Of a DNA stretch of 64,000 nucleotides, positions 24,844-33,130 are shown piece by piece. The position numbers were made by a program, and so were the translations under genes. The stretch covers positions 1,922,001 to 1,986,000 of the forward strand of contig NZ_LOAJ01000001.1 in NCBI RefSeq assembly GCF_001542905.1, in the 5' to 3' direction. How positions within the stretch are numbered: position 1 is the first letter of the stretch; each line of letters opens with the position of its first letter. Source of the stretch: Halorubrum aethiopicum (lineage in GTDB: Archaea; Halobacteriota; Halobacteria; Halobacteriales; Haloferacaceae). Below the pieces are notes generated by a model that was not told the origin of the DNA, did no database searches, and saw nothing but the letters and a program-made list of their open reading frames with translations.

Positions 24844-25455
24844 TCAGTTCTCCCGGCGGGCGAACGCGAGGTTGCCCGAGACGTTCTTGATGTACGCCCG
24901 GACGGTGTCGCCCTCCTGTGCGCCGGGGACGAAGACGGTGTACTCGCCGCGCTCGGCGACGCCGTCGCCCTTGCGGCCCGTGCCGACGATCTCCAGCTCG
25001 TAGGTGTTGCCCTCCTCGATGGCCTCCTCCTGGCGCTGGGTGTTCGACGTCGTCTGTTTCGCGACCGGTCGGAACGCCCCGCAGGCCTCACAGCGGAGCA
25101 TGGGCGTCCGGTTCTCCGTCTCCAGTCGCGTGTCGGGCAGGCCACACTCCGAGCAGGTGACGAACGACTCGATGTACGAGTCGATCGCCGCCTGGAAGTC
25201 GCGCTCGCGGAAGTTCCCGCTGTATCGCGCGCGGCCGTCCTCGTACTGGCCGGCCGTCCCGAGCTCCTGTTGGATCTTCGAGTGGACGTGTTCGGGCTCG
25301 CGGCTCAACGCGTCCGCGATGGCCGAGAGGTTCGTCAGTCGGGTGAACGCGCCGTCCTTCTGCGTCTCGGGGTCGGGGACCGACAGCCGCTCGTCGGACC
25401 CGTCGAAGTCCGGGACCGCGTCCATCGCGCGGTCGAGGCTCGATTCGTACTCCAT
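24844..25455 (-). CDS. eif2b: Translation initiation factor aIF2 subunit beta with TRAM domain
   Basis: A 203-residue protein. The N-terminal and central part is the aIF2-beta/eIF5 domain (KIQQELGTAG, SGNFRERDF). The zinc ribbon has CSECGLPD and LRCEACGA. The C-terminal 60 residues form a TRAM RNA-binding domain (YELEIVGTGRKGDGVA, YTVFVPGAQEGDTVRAYI), a fusion known in haloarchaea. It is part of the ternary complex that brings initiator tRNA-Met to the ribosome; the initiator tRNA gene lies 93 bp upstream on the same strand. Confidence 0.93.
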   Translation of the reverse strand: MEYESSLDRAMDAVPDFDGSDERLSVPDPETQKDGAFTRLTNLSAIADALSREPEHVHSKIQQELGTAGQYEDGRARYSGNFRERDFQAAIDSYIESFVTCSECGLPDTRLETENRTPMLRCEACGAFRPVAKQTTSNTQRQEEAIEEGNTYELEIVGTGRKGDGVAERGEYTVFVPGAQEGDTVRAYIKNVSGNLAFARREN

Positions 25456-25548
25456 ACGCGAACGGTGGACTGGGCGACGGAAATCGCTTCCGGGTTGGAT
25501 CGAGCGGCGAGTCGTCCGACTTCCACCGGAGAGAACGTCGAAGAGAAG

Positions 25549-25623
25549 TAGCGGGAGGTAGATTTGAACTACCGATCTCCGGGTTATGAGCCCGGCGGAA
25601 TCTCCTGGCTATCCCATCCCGCT
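25549..25623 (-). tRNA. Initiator tRNA-Met (CAT anticodon)
   Basis: A 75-nt cloverleaf can be folded: acceptor AGCGGGA/TCCCGCT with A1-U72 and discriminator A; anticodon stem CCGGG/CCCGG with the loop CTCATAA; T arm GGTAG-TTCAAAT-CTACC. The A1-U72 pair and three consecutive G-C pairs next to the anticodon loop are initiator features, and the sequence resembles the known Haloferax initiator tRNA. No intron and no encoded CCA. TTAACAG about 25-30 nt upstream is a likely TATA element. Confidence 0.96.
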
Positions 25624-25736
25624 ACCGTGATCAAACCGCGGTGAACTGTTAAGGGTTCTGATCCCGTCGCCGGTGTGCGGTTCGCTCCCGTAGACGTTAT
25701 AAACGAATCGGGGGAGTTGCGGCCCGGACGACGACC

Positions 25737-26849
25737 CTACTCCTCGCCGAGCAGGCTGTCGACGAGCGCCTCCGGATCGAACCGCGCCAGGTCGTCGTAC
25801 CCCTGGCCGGTCCCCAGAAAGAGGATCGGCTTGCCGGTGACGTACGCGACGGAGATCGCCGCGCCGCCGGAGGAGTCGGCGTCCGCCTTCGTCAACACCG
25901 CGCCGTCGATCTCGGCGGCCTCGTTGAACTCCTTCGCGCGGTTGACCGCGTCCTGGCCGGCGACCGCCTCGTCGACGAACAGCGTCATGTCCGGGTCGAC
26001 GACGCGGTCGATCTTCTCCAATTGCGCCATCAGGTCGTCGCTCGTGTGGAGCCGGCCGGCGGTGTCGCCGAGGACGACGTCGACGTCGTTGGCCGCGGCG
26101 TACTCGACGCCGTCGTAGATCACGGCCGCCGGGTCGCCGCCCTGGTCGTGGGAGATCAGCTCGCGGTCGAGCCGCTCGGCGTGCTCGGCGATCTGCTCGT
26201 TCGCGCCCGCGCGGTAGGTGTCGCCGTTCGCCAACACCGACGAGTAGCCGCGGTCGTCGAGCCACTCGGAGAGCTTGGCGATGGTCGTCGTCTTGCCGAC
26301 GCCGTTGACGCCGGTGAAGACGATCGTCAGCGGCTTCTCCGCCTCCGCGACGCGCTCCTCGAAGTCGAACTGCCCGACCGCGATCACGTCGAGGAGCGCG
26401 TCGTGGAGCGCCCGCTCGACCAGCTCGCCGGTCGTCTCGACCTGCTTTCGCGACTCGCCGAGCATCGTCTCGCGGACCGTCTCGAGGATCCGTTCGGCGA
26501 CGCTCATCTCCACGTCGCTCTCTAAGAGCGCCATCTCGAGCTCCCAGAGCGGCTCCTCTAAGTCCTCCTCCTCGATGATGATCCGGCCGGTCGCGAACGC
26601 CTTCGCGCGCTGGAAGGTGCTCGGCTCCGCCGAGCCGTCCCTCTCCTCGTCAGTCGGGGCGTCGGTCGCGGCGGACTCGGCCGTTCCGCTCGCCCCGTCC
26701 GCGTCGGCGGTCTCGACCGTCTCGGCTGCGGTCTCGGGCTCCGCGGCCGCGTCTGGCGCGTCCTCGCCCTCGGGGACCTCCTCGGCGTCCGTGGACTCCT
26801 CTACGTCCTCACGGAAGCTGCTCAGCTTGTCCTTCAGTCCGTCGAACAC
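25737..26849 (-). CDS. ftsY: FtsY, signal recognition particle receptor
   Basis: A 370-residue SRP GTPase. The acidic N-terminal A region (to about 85) is followed by the four-helix N domain and the G domain with GVNGVGKTTTIAKL, the TYRAGANEQ (DTYRAGA) box, DTAGR and TKAD motifs, and the C-terminal GTGQGYDDLARFDP. It docks ribosome-SRP complexes at the membrane. The gene follows prefoldin alpha and L18Ae in the conserved archaeal order, with 11 nt between it and the prefoldin gene. Confidence 0.97.
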   Translation of the reverse strand: MFDGLKDKLSSFREDVEESTDAEEVPEGEDAPDAAAEPETAAETVETADADGASGTAESAATDAPTDEERDGSAEPSTFQRAKAFATGRIIIEEEDLEEPLWELEMALLESDVEMSVAERILETVRETMLGESRKQVETTGELVERALHDALLDVIAVGQFDFEERVAEAEKPLTIVFTGVNGVGKTTTIAKLSEWLDDRGYSSVLANGDTYRAGANEQIAEHAERLDRELISHDQGGDPAAVIYDGVEYAAANDVDVVLGDTAGRLHTSDDLMAQLEKIDRVVDPDMTLFVDEAVAGQDAVNRAKEFNEAAEIDGAVLTKADADSSGGAAISVAYVTGKPILFLGTGQGYDDLARFDPEALVDSLLGEE

Positions 26850-26860
26850 GGTCCGTTACC

Positions 26861-27316
26861 TCACTCGTCGTCGGCCTGCCCCTGCATCTGTTGCATCTGC
26901 TGTTGTTGCATCTGTTGTTGCATCTGCTGGGCCTGCTGTTCGAGCTCCTGGCTCTCGTCTTCCAGCTCGGCGATCTCCGCTTCCGTCTCCTCGATGCGGT
27001 CGTCGAGCGCCTCCTGTTTGCGGCGGAGCACGTCGATGGCGTCGTCCTGCTCCTGCTCGGCCGAGTAGTTGCCGCCGAGCGAGACGACGATCTCGTCGAT
27101 GTCCTGGACCTCCGCGCGGACGTACGCGCCGCCGCCGAGCGGCACCTGAACCGTCGCGCCGGTCTCGAGGGTCTCGATCGCCTCGACGGCGTCGTCGATG
27201 TCGGCCTTCTCCTGGCGGTACTCCTCGACTTCCGTCTCGAGTACCTCGATCTCCTCGTCAAGCGCCTGAAGCTCCTGGGAGAGCTGCTGGAGCTGCTGTT
27301 GTCCGCCGCCCATCAT
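26861..27316 (-). CDS. pfdA: Prefoldin subunit alpha
   Basis: A 151-residue coiled-coil chaperone subunit. Two long helices (about 3-55 and 95-145) flank the beta-hairpin region PLGGGAYVRAEVQDIDEIVVSLGGNY typical of alpha prefoldin (quoted in part: LGGGAYVRAEV). The C-terminal tail is Gln/Met-rich (QQMQQQ repeats). It assembles with beta subunits into a hexamer holding unfolded proteins. The ATG overlaps the L18Ae stop in an ATGA arrangement. Confidence 0.95.
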   Translation of the reverse strand: MMGGGQQQLQQLSQELQALDEEIEVLETEVEEYRQEKADIDDAVEAIETLETGATVQVPLGGGAYVRAEVQDIDEIVVSLGGNYSAEQEQDDAIDVLRRKQEALDDRIEETEAEIAELEDESQELEQQAQQMQQQMQQQQMQQMQGQADDE

Positions 27317-27489
27317 GCCGCGGACACCTCCTCGATCTCGATCTGGGTGCGCTTCCGGTTGTGCTGGCTACCGACCTGCGTGTAGATGCGCTCGCGCGCG
27401 AGGTCCTCGTTCTCCGCCTCGACGTCCTTGGTGAACGGCTGGAAGCCGTCTCTACTCTGGAACCGCCCGCTCACGGTGTAAGTACTCAT
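27313..27489 (-). CDS. rpl18a: Large-subunit ribosomal protein L18Ae (LX)
   Basis: A 58-residue basic-acidic protein starting MSTYTVSGRFQSRDGFQPF and ending in QIEIEEVSAA, matching the archaeal LX/L18a/L20e family, including the VGSQHNRKRTQI segment. Its TGA overlaps the prefoldin ATG (27313-27316). The gene lies between aif6 and pfdA, as in other haloarchaea. Confidence 0.93.
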   Translation of the reverse strand: MSTYTVSGRFQSRDGFQPFTKDVEAENEDLARERIYTQVGSQHNRKRTQIEIEEVSAA

Positions 27490-27594
27490 GTTCCGACTTC
27501 CGGCAGGGACAGGGAAGTATCTTCCTAAAAACGGACGACGGGACGGAACGGAACGGACCGCCGAGATCGGGAGCGAGAGCGACGTAGACGACGA

Positions 27595-28260
27595 TCAGTC
27601 GATGAATCCGAGCGTCTCCTCGATGCGCCCGAGCTCGGGGCCGGTCGTGTCCTCGCCGACGACGTAGCCGTCGTCGCTCGCGACGAGCCCGGAGCCGACG
27701 AGCGGCGCGCCGTAGTTGACCGTCCCGAGGTCCGCCCGAACGTCGAGCGCCTCCTCGACGGCCTGTAACTCCGACTCCCGCGACTTCGGGTGACAGAGCA
27801 CGCCCGTGTCGTTCGCGACCGCGGCGGTGCCGACGGTCCGCACGTCCGCGAGGTCGCCGCGCTCGACCGGGACCGAGAGCGTCTCCTTGATCGTCGTGAT
27901 CGCCTCGCGCGGGAGGTCGGGGTGGACGTACGCGCCGTAGTCGTTGGCCAGGACGACGTTGCCGGCGGCGTTGATCCGGCCGGGAAGCTCCGCGATCTCG
28001 CGGTCCGCGGCCTCGGCGATCCGCTCTCTCTCCCGGTCGGTCGCGCGCTCGGAGACGAGCACGCCGTTCTCGTTGCCGGTCGCGAGCGACCCGACGGTGT
28101 TGGAGCCGCCGACGGTCGTCGCGAGCACGTCCGCGCCGAGCTCGTCGGCGAGGTCGTCGGCGAGGTCGTCGTCGACGTCCGGCCTGACCAGAAGGAGGTC
28201 GTCGACGACGCGGGCGAAGACCCCCACGTACGACGAGCCGGTGAAGGTCGCCCGTAACAC
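27595..28260 (-). CDS. eif6: Translation initiation factor aIF6
   Basis: A 221-residue pentein-fold protein with five pseudo-repeats; [32 protein letters not shown] and [14 protein letters not shown] are characteristic. It binds the large ribosomal subunit and prevents premature joining with the small one. It follows the L31e gene by 1 nt, and the ATG gives the standard archaeal length of about 220. Confidence 0.96.
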   Translation of the reverse strand: MLRATFTGSSYVGVFARVVDDLLLVRPDVDDDLADDLADELGADVLATTVGGSNTVGSLATGNENGVLVSERATDRERERIAEAADREIAELPGRINAAGNVVLANDYGAYVHPDLPREAITTIKETLSVPVERGDLADVRTVGTAAVANDTGVLCHPKSRESELQAVEEALDVRADLGTVNYGAPLVGSGLVASDDGYVVGEDTTGPELGRIEETLGFID

Positions 28261-28261
28261 G

Positions 28262-28540
28262 TTACTCGGCGTGCTCGGCTTCGACGACCGGCTCGCCGTC
28301 CTCGACGAACCGGGCCGCGCGGACGCGGAGCTTGCTCGGCGGGTTCTGCCGACCGTTCGCCCAGACGGCCTCGTTGACGGAGGCGTCGAGGATCACGTCC
28401 TCGCCGTCGACCGAGAAGTGCTTCGCGAGGTGCTCGCGGACGATCTTCACGGCGTAGTCGGCGCGCTGCTGGACGGGCTTCTCCTTTGCGTCGCGGAGCG
28501 GGACGGTGACGACACGCTCCTCGAAATCACTCGTGCTCAT
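28262..28540 (-). CDS. rpl31e: Large-subunit ribosomal protein L31e
   Basis: A 92-residue protein with the L31e core [20 protein letters not shown] and [20 protein letters not shown]. It is located between L39e (5 nt gap) and aIF6 (1 nt gap), a standard archaeal order. The C-terminus is acidic, as is usual in haloarchaeal ribosomal proteins. Confidence 0.97.
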   Translation of the reverse strand: MSTSDFEERVVTVPLRDAKEKPVQQRADYAVKIVREHLAKHFSVDGEDVILDASVNEAVWANGRQNPPSKLRVRAARFVEDGEPVVEAEHAE

Positions 28541-28545
28541 CTACT

Positions 28546-28698
28546 CTACTCGTCGAGGTCGTTCCGGCGCCAGTTGCGCCGCTTGGGGTTTCGCGTGACG
28601 TTCATGTCGGTCTTCATCATGACCCACGCGGGGACGCGGGTGTTCTGGCGCTCCGCCTTCGCCAGCCGCTTCTTCTTGGCCTTCGATTTGTCTCCCAT
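28546..28698 (-). CDS. rpl39e: Large-subunit ribosomal protein L39e
   Basis: A 50-residue very basic protein ([19 protein letters not shown], then PAWVMMKTD and [15 protein letters not shown]). The ATG at 28698 gives the universal 50-residue length. It is the first gene of the L39e-L31e-aIF6-L18Ae-pfdA-ftsY block. Confidence 0.97.
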   Translation of the reverse strand: MGDKSKAKKKRLAKAERQNTRVPAWVMMKTDMNVTRNPKRRNWRRNDLDE

Positions 28699-28827
28699 AG
28701 TGGGCCTCACTTCCGCCGGACCGCATAAAACCCCTTCCATACGACCCCGACGAGCGGGCCGTCACGGCGGCGGTTCGGTCGGACCGTCACGGCGGCGGTT
28801 CGGTCGCTCGTCGCGCTCGCCGCCCGA

Positions 28828-29958
28828 TCACCACCCGCGTTCCGCGAGCGCCGCGTAGACCTCCCGACACCGCTCCAGCACGTCGATCGAGACGCTCTCC
28901 GTCTCCGTGTGCGCCTCGCCGGGTTCGGAGGGGCCGCAGACGAGACACTCCGTGCCGGCCTCCGAGAGCCACCCCGCGTCCGTGGCGTGCGGCTTGGTGA
29001 CGTGTTCGGGGCGGTCGAGCCCGCGGGCCTCGTGGACCTCGCGTGCGGCCGCGAGCGCCGCGTCCGCGAACGCGTCGTCGCCACAGCCCATCGGCGGGAG
29101 GTCTTGGTCGACGACCCACTCGACGCCCGGAACCTCCTCCGTGCGCGCGAGGTCCGCCCGCTCGCCGGGGACGGTGCGCTCGTCGATCGTGACCTCACAC
29201 CGGTCGGGGATCACGTTCCAGGTGTCGCCGCCGTGGAACTCCGTGACGACGACGGAGCCCGTCACGTCCTCGCCGAACACCGTCGTCGCCGGCGCGTCGA
29301 GGTCGCGGACGACGTCGACCGCGTCGCAGGCGCGGTAGATCGCGTTCTCGCCCGCCTCGGGCTCGGAGGCGTGTGCCGAGGACCCCTCGGCGACGAGCGT
29401 CGACGCCCGCCGGCCCTTGTGCGCGACGACGACGTCGGTCACGCCCGGCTTCGAGTAGTTCGTCGACCCCTCCGCGACGAGCGCGTGGTCGGGGCGGAAC
29501 CCCTCCTCTATCGCGTGCCGTGCGCCCTCGCCGCCGGTCTCCTCGCCGACGAAGGAGGCGACCGCGAGTTCGCGGCCCGCCGGCGGCGTCGCGTCCCGGA
29601 ACGCGAGCAGGCAGGCCGCGACCGCGCCCTTCATGTCGGCCGTCCCGCGCCCGAAGATCCGGCCGTCGCGACGTTCGACCACGTACTCGCCCTCGCCCGT
29701 CGTCTGTCGCTCCGCCGGCGGGACCACGTCGTGGTGGCCGACGAGCGCGACCGTCTCGGCGTCGGGGTCGGTTCCGGGCCCGCTCTCGTCGCTTCCGTCG
29801 GCCCGCCTGTACGCGATCACGTTGCCGACGGCGTCGCGCTCGACGTCGGCGTCGGTCTCCGCCCGGAGCCACTCCTCGATGGCGTCGCCGGCGGCGGTCT
29901 CGTCCTCGTGGGAGGGGATCGAGACCAGCCGTTCGGTCAGGTCCGCGAGTTCGCTCAT
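28828..29958 (-). CDS. M20-family metallopeptidase (ArgE/DapE-like deacylase)
   Basis: A 376-residue dizinc hydrolase: metal ligands in LVGHHDVVPP, GRGTADMKGA and VGEETGGEG, a dimerisation domain starting near residue 170, and a final His context TKPHATDAGW. It removes acyl or desuccinyl groups from N-acyl amino acids; which one is not clear. Shortened Asp/Gly-rich insertions are present near residue 60. The ATG at 29958 is followed by SIPSHED, the family N-terminus. Confidence 0.9.
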   Translation of the reverse strand: MSELADLTERLVSIPSHEDETAAGDAIEEWLRAETDADVERDAVGNVIAYRRADGSDESGPGTDPDAETVALVGHHDVVPPAERQTTGEGEYVVERRDGRIFGRGTADMKGAVAACLLAFRDATPPAGRELAVASFVGEETGGEGARHAIEEGFRPDHALVAEGSTNYSKPGVTDVVVAHKGRRASTLVAEGSSAHASEPEAGENAIYRACDAVDVVRDLDAPATTVFGEDVTGSVVVTEFHGGDTWNVIPDRCEVTIDERTVPGERADLARTEEVPGVEWVVDQDLPPMGCGDDAFADAALAAAREVHEARGLDRPEHVTKPHATDAGWLSEAGTECLVCGPSEPGEAHTETESVSIDVLERCREVYAALAERGW

Positions 29959-30055
29959 ACACGCGAGTCGAGAGTCGAGTACTTAAATGCGGTCGGGAGG
30001 CTTCGGCGAACCGTTCACGGATCGATGAGTTCCGTTCCGGTGCGGTCAGGGCCAC

Positions 30056-30262
30056 TCATGTCGTAACGCTACTGACTGCCTTGTCCAGAACCGGTGTAAT
30101 AACTACGAATCCGATGAAGATCGCGACAACGTAGGCGATGAACTCGGTACCGATCGTGATTGGGTCAGCAAGACCGCCAGTATAGGCGTTATAGAGCGTG
30201 AATATGGCCGCAGCAACTACGGCGTTCGGAAGGTGATCGTGAACCAACGTTCGTAGCTTCAT
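30056..30262 (-). CDS. Small two-span membrane protein
   Basis: A 68-residue protein with hydrophobic spans at about 12-28 and 37-60 (FIAYVVAIFIGFVVITPVL). The AT content is clearly higher than in neighbours, suggesting lateral origin or a rapidly evolving orphan. An AATTTGAAG box about 25-30 nt upstream of the ATG fits a leaderless promoter. No family recognised. Confidence 0.62.
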   Translation of the reverse strand: MKLRTLVHDHLPNAVVAAAIFTLYNAYTGGLADPITIGTEFIAYVVAIFIGFVVITPVLDKAVSSVTT

Positions 30263-30344
30263 AGACGGGATCGTTCAGCGAATCTTCAAATTCGTATCGG
30301 TTAGGACGTGGTCGTCCGAGACGGCTCACGCCGGTACGATCCCG

Positions 30345-30629
30345 TCACGTCGTGAACAGTTCGGTGTCGTCGGGGACCGCGAACAGTCCCAGCCGAACGC
30401 CGGCGTCGAGCCAGCCGTAGCCGTACGAGTAGGACGCGAGCGCGTTGACCGGGTCGTCGTCCGCGCGGAAGTGACGCCCGTCCTCCAGGTACGACTCCGC
30501 CATCTCGGCGACGTCGTCGGCGGCGTCGCCGAGCGGGGTGTCCGCCGGCGGCCGCGGCTCCGCGGCGTCGAGCGCGTCGGCGAGCATTCGCTCGTAGCGG
30601 TCCGTCTTCTCCGCGAGGTCGGCGGGCAT
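30345..30629 (-). CDS. DUF357 family protein
   Basis: A 94-residue helical protein (MPADLAEKTDRYERMLADAL, then MAESYLEDGRHF and VNALASYSYGYGWLDAGV). The DPVNALASYSYGYGWLDAG stretch is the family signature in archaea. It is an all-alpha small protein of unknown function. The ATG at 30629 is chosen as the family start. Confidence 0.85.
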   Translation of the reverse strand: MPADLAEKTDRYERMLADALDAAEPRPPADTPLGDAADDVAEMAESYLEDGRHFRADDDPVNALASYSYGYGWLDAGVRLGLFAVPDDTELFTT

Positions 30630-30744
30630 ACCCTCCCGTCCGCGGGGACGACCAAAAGTCATCGACACTCGTCACCGCCGTTCGGCGCGGCACCGATCCC
30701 CGGCGACGCGAGGCTATAGGGGGCTCCGGCGTGTAGCCGTCCGC

Positions 30745-30951
30745 ATGTCGGAACCCGACGGCGTCCGCTGGGAGTACGAGACCCTCCGGCCGCCCCGCGA
30801 CGAGACGCGAAAGGAGGCGACGGACCCGGAGGCGGAGCTGAACGAGCTGGGAGCCGAGGGGTGGGAGCTCGTGACGACGATCGACTACGAGGGCGGCGGC
30901 AGCAAGTTCCTCGTGTTCAAACGGCCGGCCCGGTCGAACGAACGGGCATGA
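30745..30951 (+). CDS. DUF4177-like small protein
   Basis: A 68-residue protein with the pattern WEYETLRP ... ELNELGAEGWELVTT ... KFLVFKRP, which is the DUF4177 beta-alpha-beta unit. Function unknown. Its TGA overlaps the ATG of the next gene (ATGA), so they are coupled. Confidence 0.85.
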   Translation: MSEPDGVRWEYETLRPPRDETRKEATDPEAELNELGAEGWELVTTIDYEGGGSKFLVFKRPARSNERA

Positions 30952-31916
30952 CCGGCGGGCCGTCCCGCCCGGCGCGCTGGTTCCTGGTGGACGCGAACCG
31001 GCTGCTCGTCGCCGGCGTCTCGACGTTCGCCGTGTTCGTCGCGTTCGTGGCGGTCGCCTCCGGAGTCTCGCCGTCGTTCGTCGCGCGGGTCGAGTCGGGC
31101 GACCCGATCGAGACGATGTTCGGGACGATGATCACGGTCGTCGTGACCGGCACGACCCTCGTCGTCACGATCGGCCAGCTCGTGCTCACCCAGGAGAACG
31201 GGCCGCTCGGCGACCAGCGCGACCGGATGAGCAACTCGATGGACGTCCGGGAGTTCACCGCGGAGCTGACCGGCTCGCCGGCCGCCACCGACCCGGCCGC
31301 CTTCCTCGACGACCTCGTCCGGACCGCCGCGGACCGGGCGGAGACGCTGCGCGAGTCCGCTTCGGGGGGCGAGGACGCGTCGCTCGAGTCGGCCGTCGAG
31401 GGGCTCGCCGAGGACGTCGGCCGCAACGCCGACGCCGTGAGCGACCGGCTCGACGGGGCGCGGTTCGGCTCCTTTTCCGTCGTCTCCGCCGCCCTCGGGT
31501 TCGAGTACGGCCGACTGCTCGGGCGGGCCGAGCGGATCGCCGCCGACCACGACGGGACGCTCTCCGACCGCGACCGGGAACTCCTCGAGGAGCTGAAAGG
31601 GTCGCTGTCGCTCTTCGGACCTGCCCGCGAGCACGTCAAGACGCTGTACTTCCAGTGGGCGCTCATCGAGCTCTCCCAGCTGATCCTCTACGCGGCGGTG
31701 CCCGCGCTGGTCGTCGCGGGCGTCACGCTCGCGGTCGTCGACGCCGCCGCGGTGTCCGGATCGACGCTCGGGATCGCCCACCTCGCGCTCGTCGTCGGCG
31801 CGGCGTTCGCGGTGACGGTCCTGCCGTTCATGCTGTTCGTCTCCTACGTCCTCCGGATCCTGACGGTCGCGAAGCGGACGCTCGCCATCGAGCCGCTGGT
31901 GTTGCGGGAGGAGTGA
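30948..31916 (+). CDS. Four-span membrane protein with cytoplasmic helical domain
   Basis: A 322-residue protein. Two spans near the N-terminus (LLVAGVSTFAVFVAFVAVA and MITVVVTGTTLVVTIGQLVL), a 160-residue acidic helical domain, then two spans near 245-270 and 280-305. This layout occurs in haloarchaeal proteins of unknown function. The ATG overlaps the DUF4177-like stop, so the two probably work together. Confidence 0.8.
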   Translation: MTGGPSRPARWFLVDANRLLVAGVSTFAVFVAFVAVASGVSPSFVARVESGDPIETMFGTMITVVVTGTTLVVTIGQLVLTQENGPLGDQRDRMSNSMDVREFTAELTGSPAATDPAAFLDDLVRTAADRAETLRESASGGEDASLESAVEGLAEDVGRNADAVSDRLDGARFGSFSVVSAALGFEYGRLLGRAERIAADHDGTLSDRDRELLEELKGSLSLFGPAREHVKTLYFQWALIELSQLILYAAVPALVVAGVTLAVVDAAAVSGSTLGIAHLALVVGAAFAVTVLPFMLFVSYVLRILTVAKRTLAIEPLVLREE

Positions 31917-31989
31917 CCGACGACCGCCGTTCGTTCCACCCCGGCGTGAAAGCCGACGTTTTATGTTCCGGCTGATCGATGCCTCTCGC

Positions 31990-32121
31990 ATGAGCATAGG
32001 GAAGATCCTCAGCGGAGAAGAACTCACGATGCGGCGCGCGGGGATCATCATGGTCGGCTGGATCGCGTTCGTCTGTATCGTCTCGGTTCTGCTTCTCCTC
32101 TTTACGGCGTTCCGGGTGTGA
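31990..32121 (+). CDS. 43-residue single-span membrane protein
   Basis: The frame from ATG 31990 to TGA 32121 encodes MSIGKILSGEELTMRRAG followed by a strongly hydrophobic segment of about 24 residues ending LLLLFTAFRV. An AT-rich TTTTATG lies about 25-30 nt before the ATG, fitting a leaderless promoter. Small proteins of this kind are often missed in annotation. Function unknown. Confidence 0.55.
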   Translation: MSIGKILSGEELTMRRAGIIMVGWIAFVCIVSVLLLLFTAFRV

Positions 32122-32254
32122 CCCCGGCGACGCGGCGTCGACGCCGGACGCGGCGACCGTGGATCCGGCGACCGTGACCGTCGGCGGCCGGGTCGCGGGA
32201 TCTCGCCGAGCGGCGGGACGCGGTCTATTTGTGCGTCGCGCCCGTACCGTTCCC

Positions 32255-33010
32255 ATGAGCACCGGATCGGCGGCGACGCTTCACACCGCCCCGCGGTCGA
32301 CGGTCGAACAGGATCAGGGGTCGTTCCGAACGCGGTTCAACTTCCCCGGTCGGCTCCGTCCCGGCCACGACGACCACGGGTACGGTCCCCTCTCGACCGT
32401 CGTCGAGTCGTTCATGGACCCCGGCACGCTGATCCCGATGCACCAGCACCGGAACGAGGAGATCGTCTCGTGGGTGCCCGCGGGCGTGATGCGTCACGAC
32501 GACCGCGATGGCAACGAGCTCGTGACCGACGCCGACCACCTCATGGTCATGAACGCCGGCGAGGGGTTCTGGCACGAGGAGCGCACCCTCGCCGACGACC
32601 CGCCCCTGCGGATGCTCCAGATCTTCGTTCGCCCGCACGAGCTGGACCTGCCGGCGGGGATCCAACACGAACCCCTCCCGGACCCGGTCGCGGGCGAGTG
32701 GCGGCACCTGTTCGGTCCCGAGGGGTCCGACGCGCCGCTCTCGGTCCGCAACGAGGTCCACCTCCACGACGTCCGCCTCGAGGCGGGTCAGCAGGTCGAC
32801 GTTCCGGCCGGCGACGGCTGGGACACGTACTTCTACGTCTTCGACGGAACCGTCTCCGGCGGCGGCGAGACCCTCGAGTCGACCGAGAGCGGCCTGCTCG
32901 TCGGCGACGGTGCCGACCTGACGCTGACCGCCGACGCCGACGCGACCTTGGTCGCGTTCCGCGTCGACCCCGACGCGCCGGTCACCCGGCAGGGGACGAT
33001 CGGTCGGTAA
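32255..33010 (+). CDS. Pirin-like cupin protein
   Basis: A 251-residue bicupin. The first cupin has PMHQHRNEEIVSWV and a HDDRDGNELV / EGFWHEE pair, giving histidines and a glutamate that can bind one metal as in pirin. The second cupin (from about 165) is degenerate. Pirins are iron proteins with regulatory or quercetin dioxygenase activity; the haloarchaeal role is unknown. The ATG at 32255 is followed by a normal-length N-terminus. Confidence 0.88.
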   Translation: MSTGSAATLHTAPRSTVEQDQGSFRTRFNFPGRLRPGHDDHGYGPLSTVVESFMDPGTLIPMHQHRNEEIVSWVPAGVMRHDDRDGNELVTDADHLMVMNAGEGFWHEERTLADDPPLRMLQIFVRPHELDLPAGIQHEPLPDPVAGEWRHLFGPEGSDAPLSVRNEVHLHDVRLEAGQQVDVPAGDGWDTYFYVFDGTVSGGGETLESTESGLLVGDGADLTLTADADATLVAFRVDPDAPVTRQGTIGR

Positions 33011-33061
33011 CTCGGCGCGAGGCGATCGGTCGGTAACTCGGCGCGAGGCGATCGGTCGGTG
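32998..33061. repeat. 26-bp tandem repeat over the pirin-like stop codon
   Basis: GATCGGTCGGTAACTCGG plus CGCGAGGC is repeated with a 26-bp period (starting near 32998, 33024 and 33050; the last copy is partial). The first copy contains the TAA stop at 33008-33010, so the termination region itself was duplicated downstream. Confidence 0.85.
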
Positions 33062-33130
33062 AGCCGCCGGGTGGCCGATCGATAGCCCGAGGAGCGGTAC
33101 GGTTTTACCGATCCGCCGGTTCGACCGACC

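Noticed and set aside
24630-25003. Short frames through the 25-bp repeat encoding RKRRARASAEATGEG-like peptides
   Set aside because: They follow from the repeat itself; the 25-bp period cycles through all three frames and no start signal is evident.
25549-25623. Elongator tRNA-Met
   Set aside because: A1-U72 at the acceptor end and three G-C pairs under the anticodon loop are initiator features.
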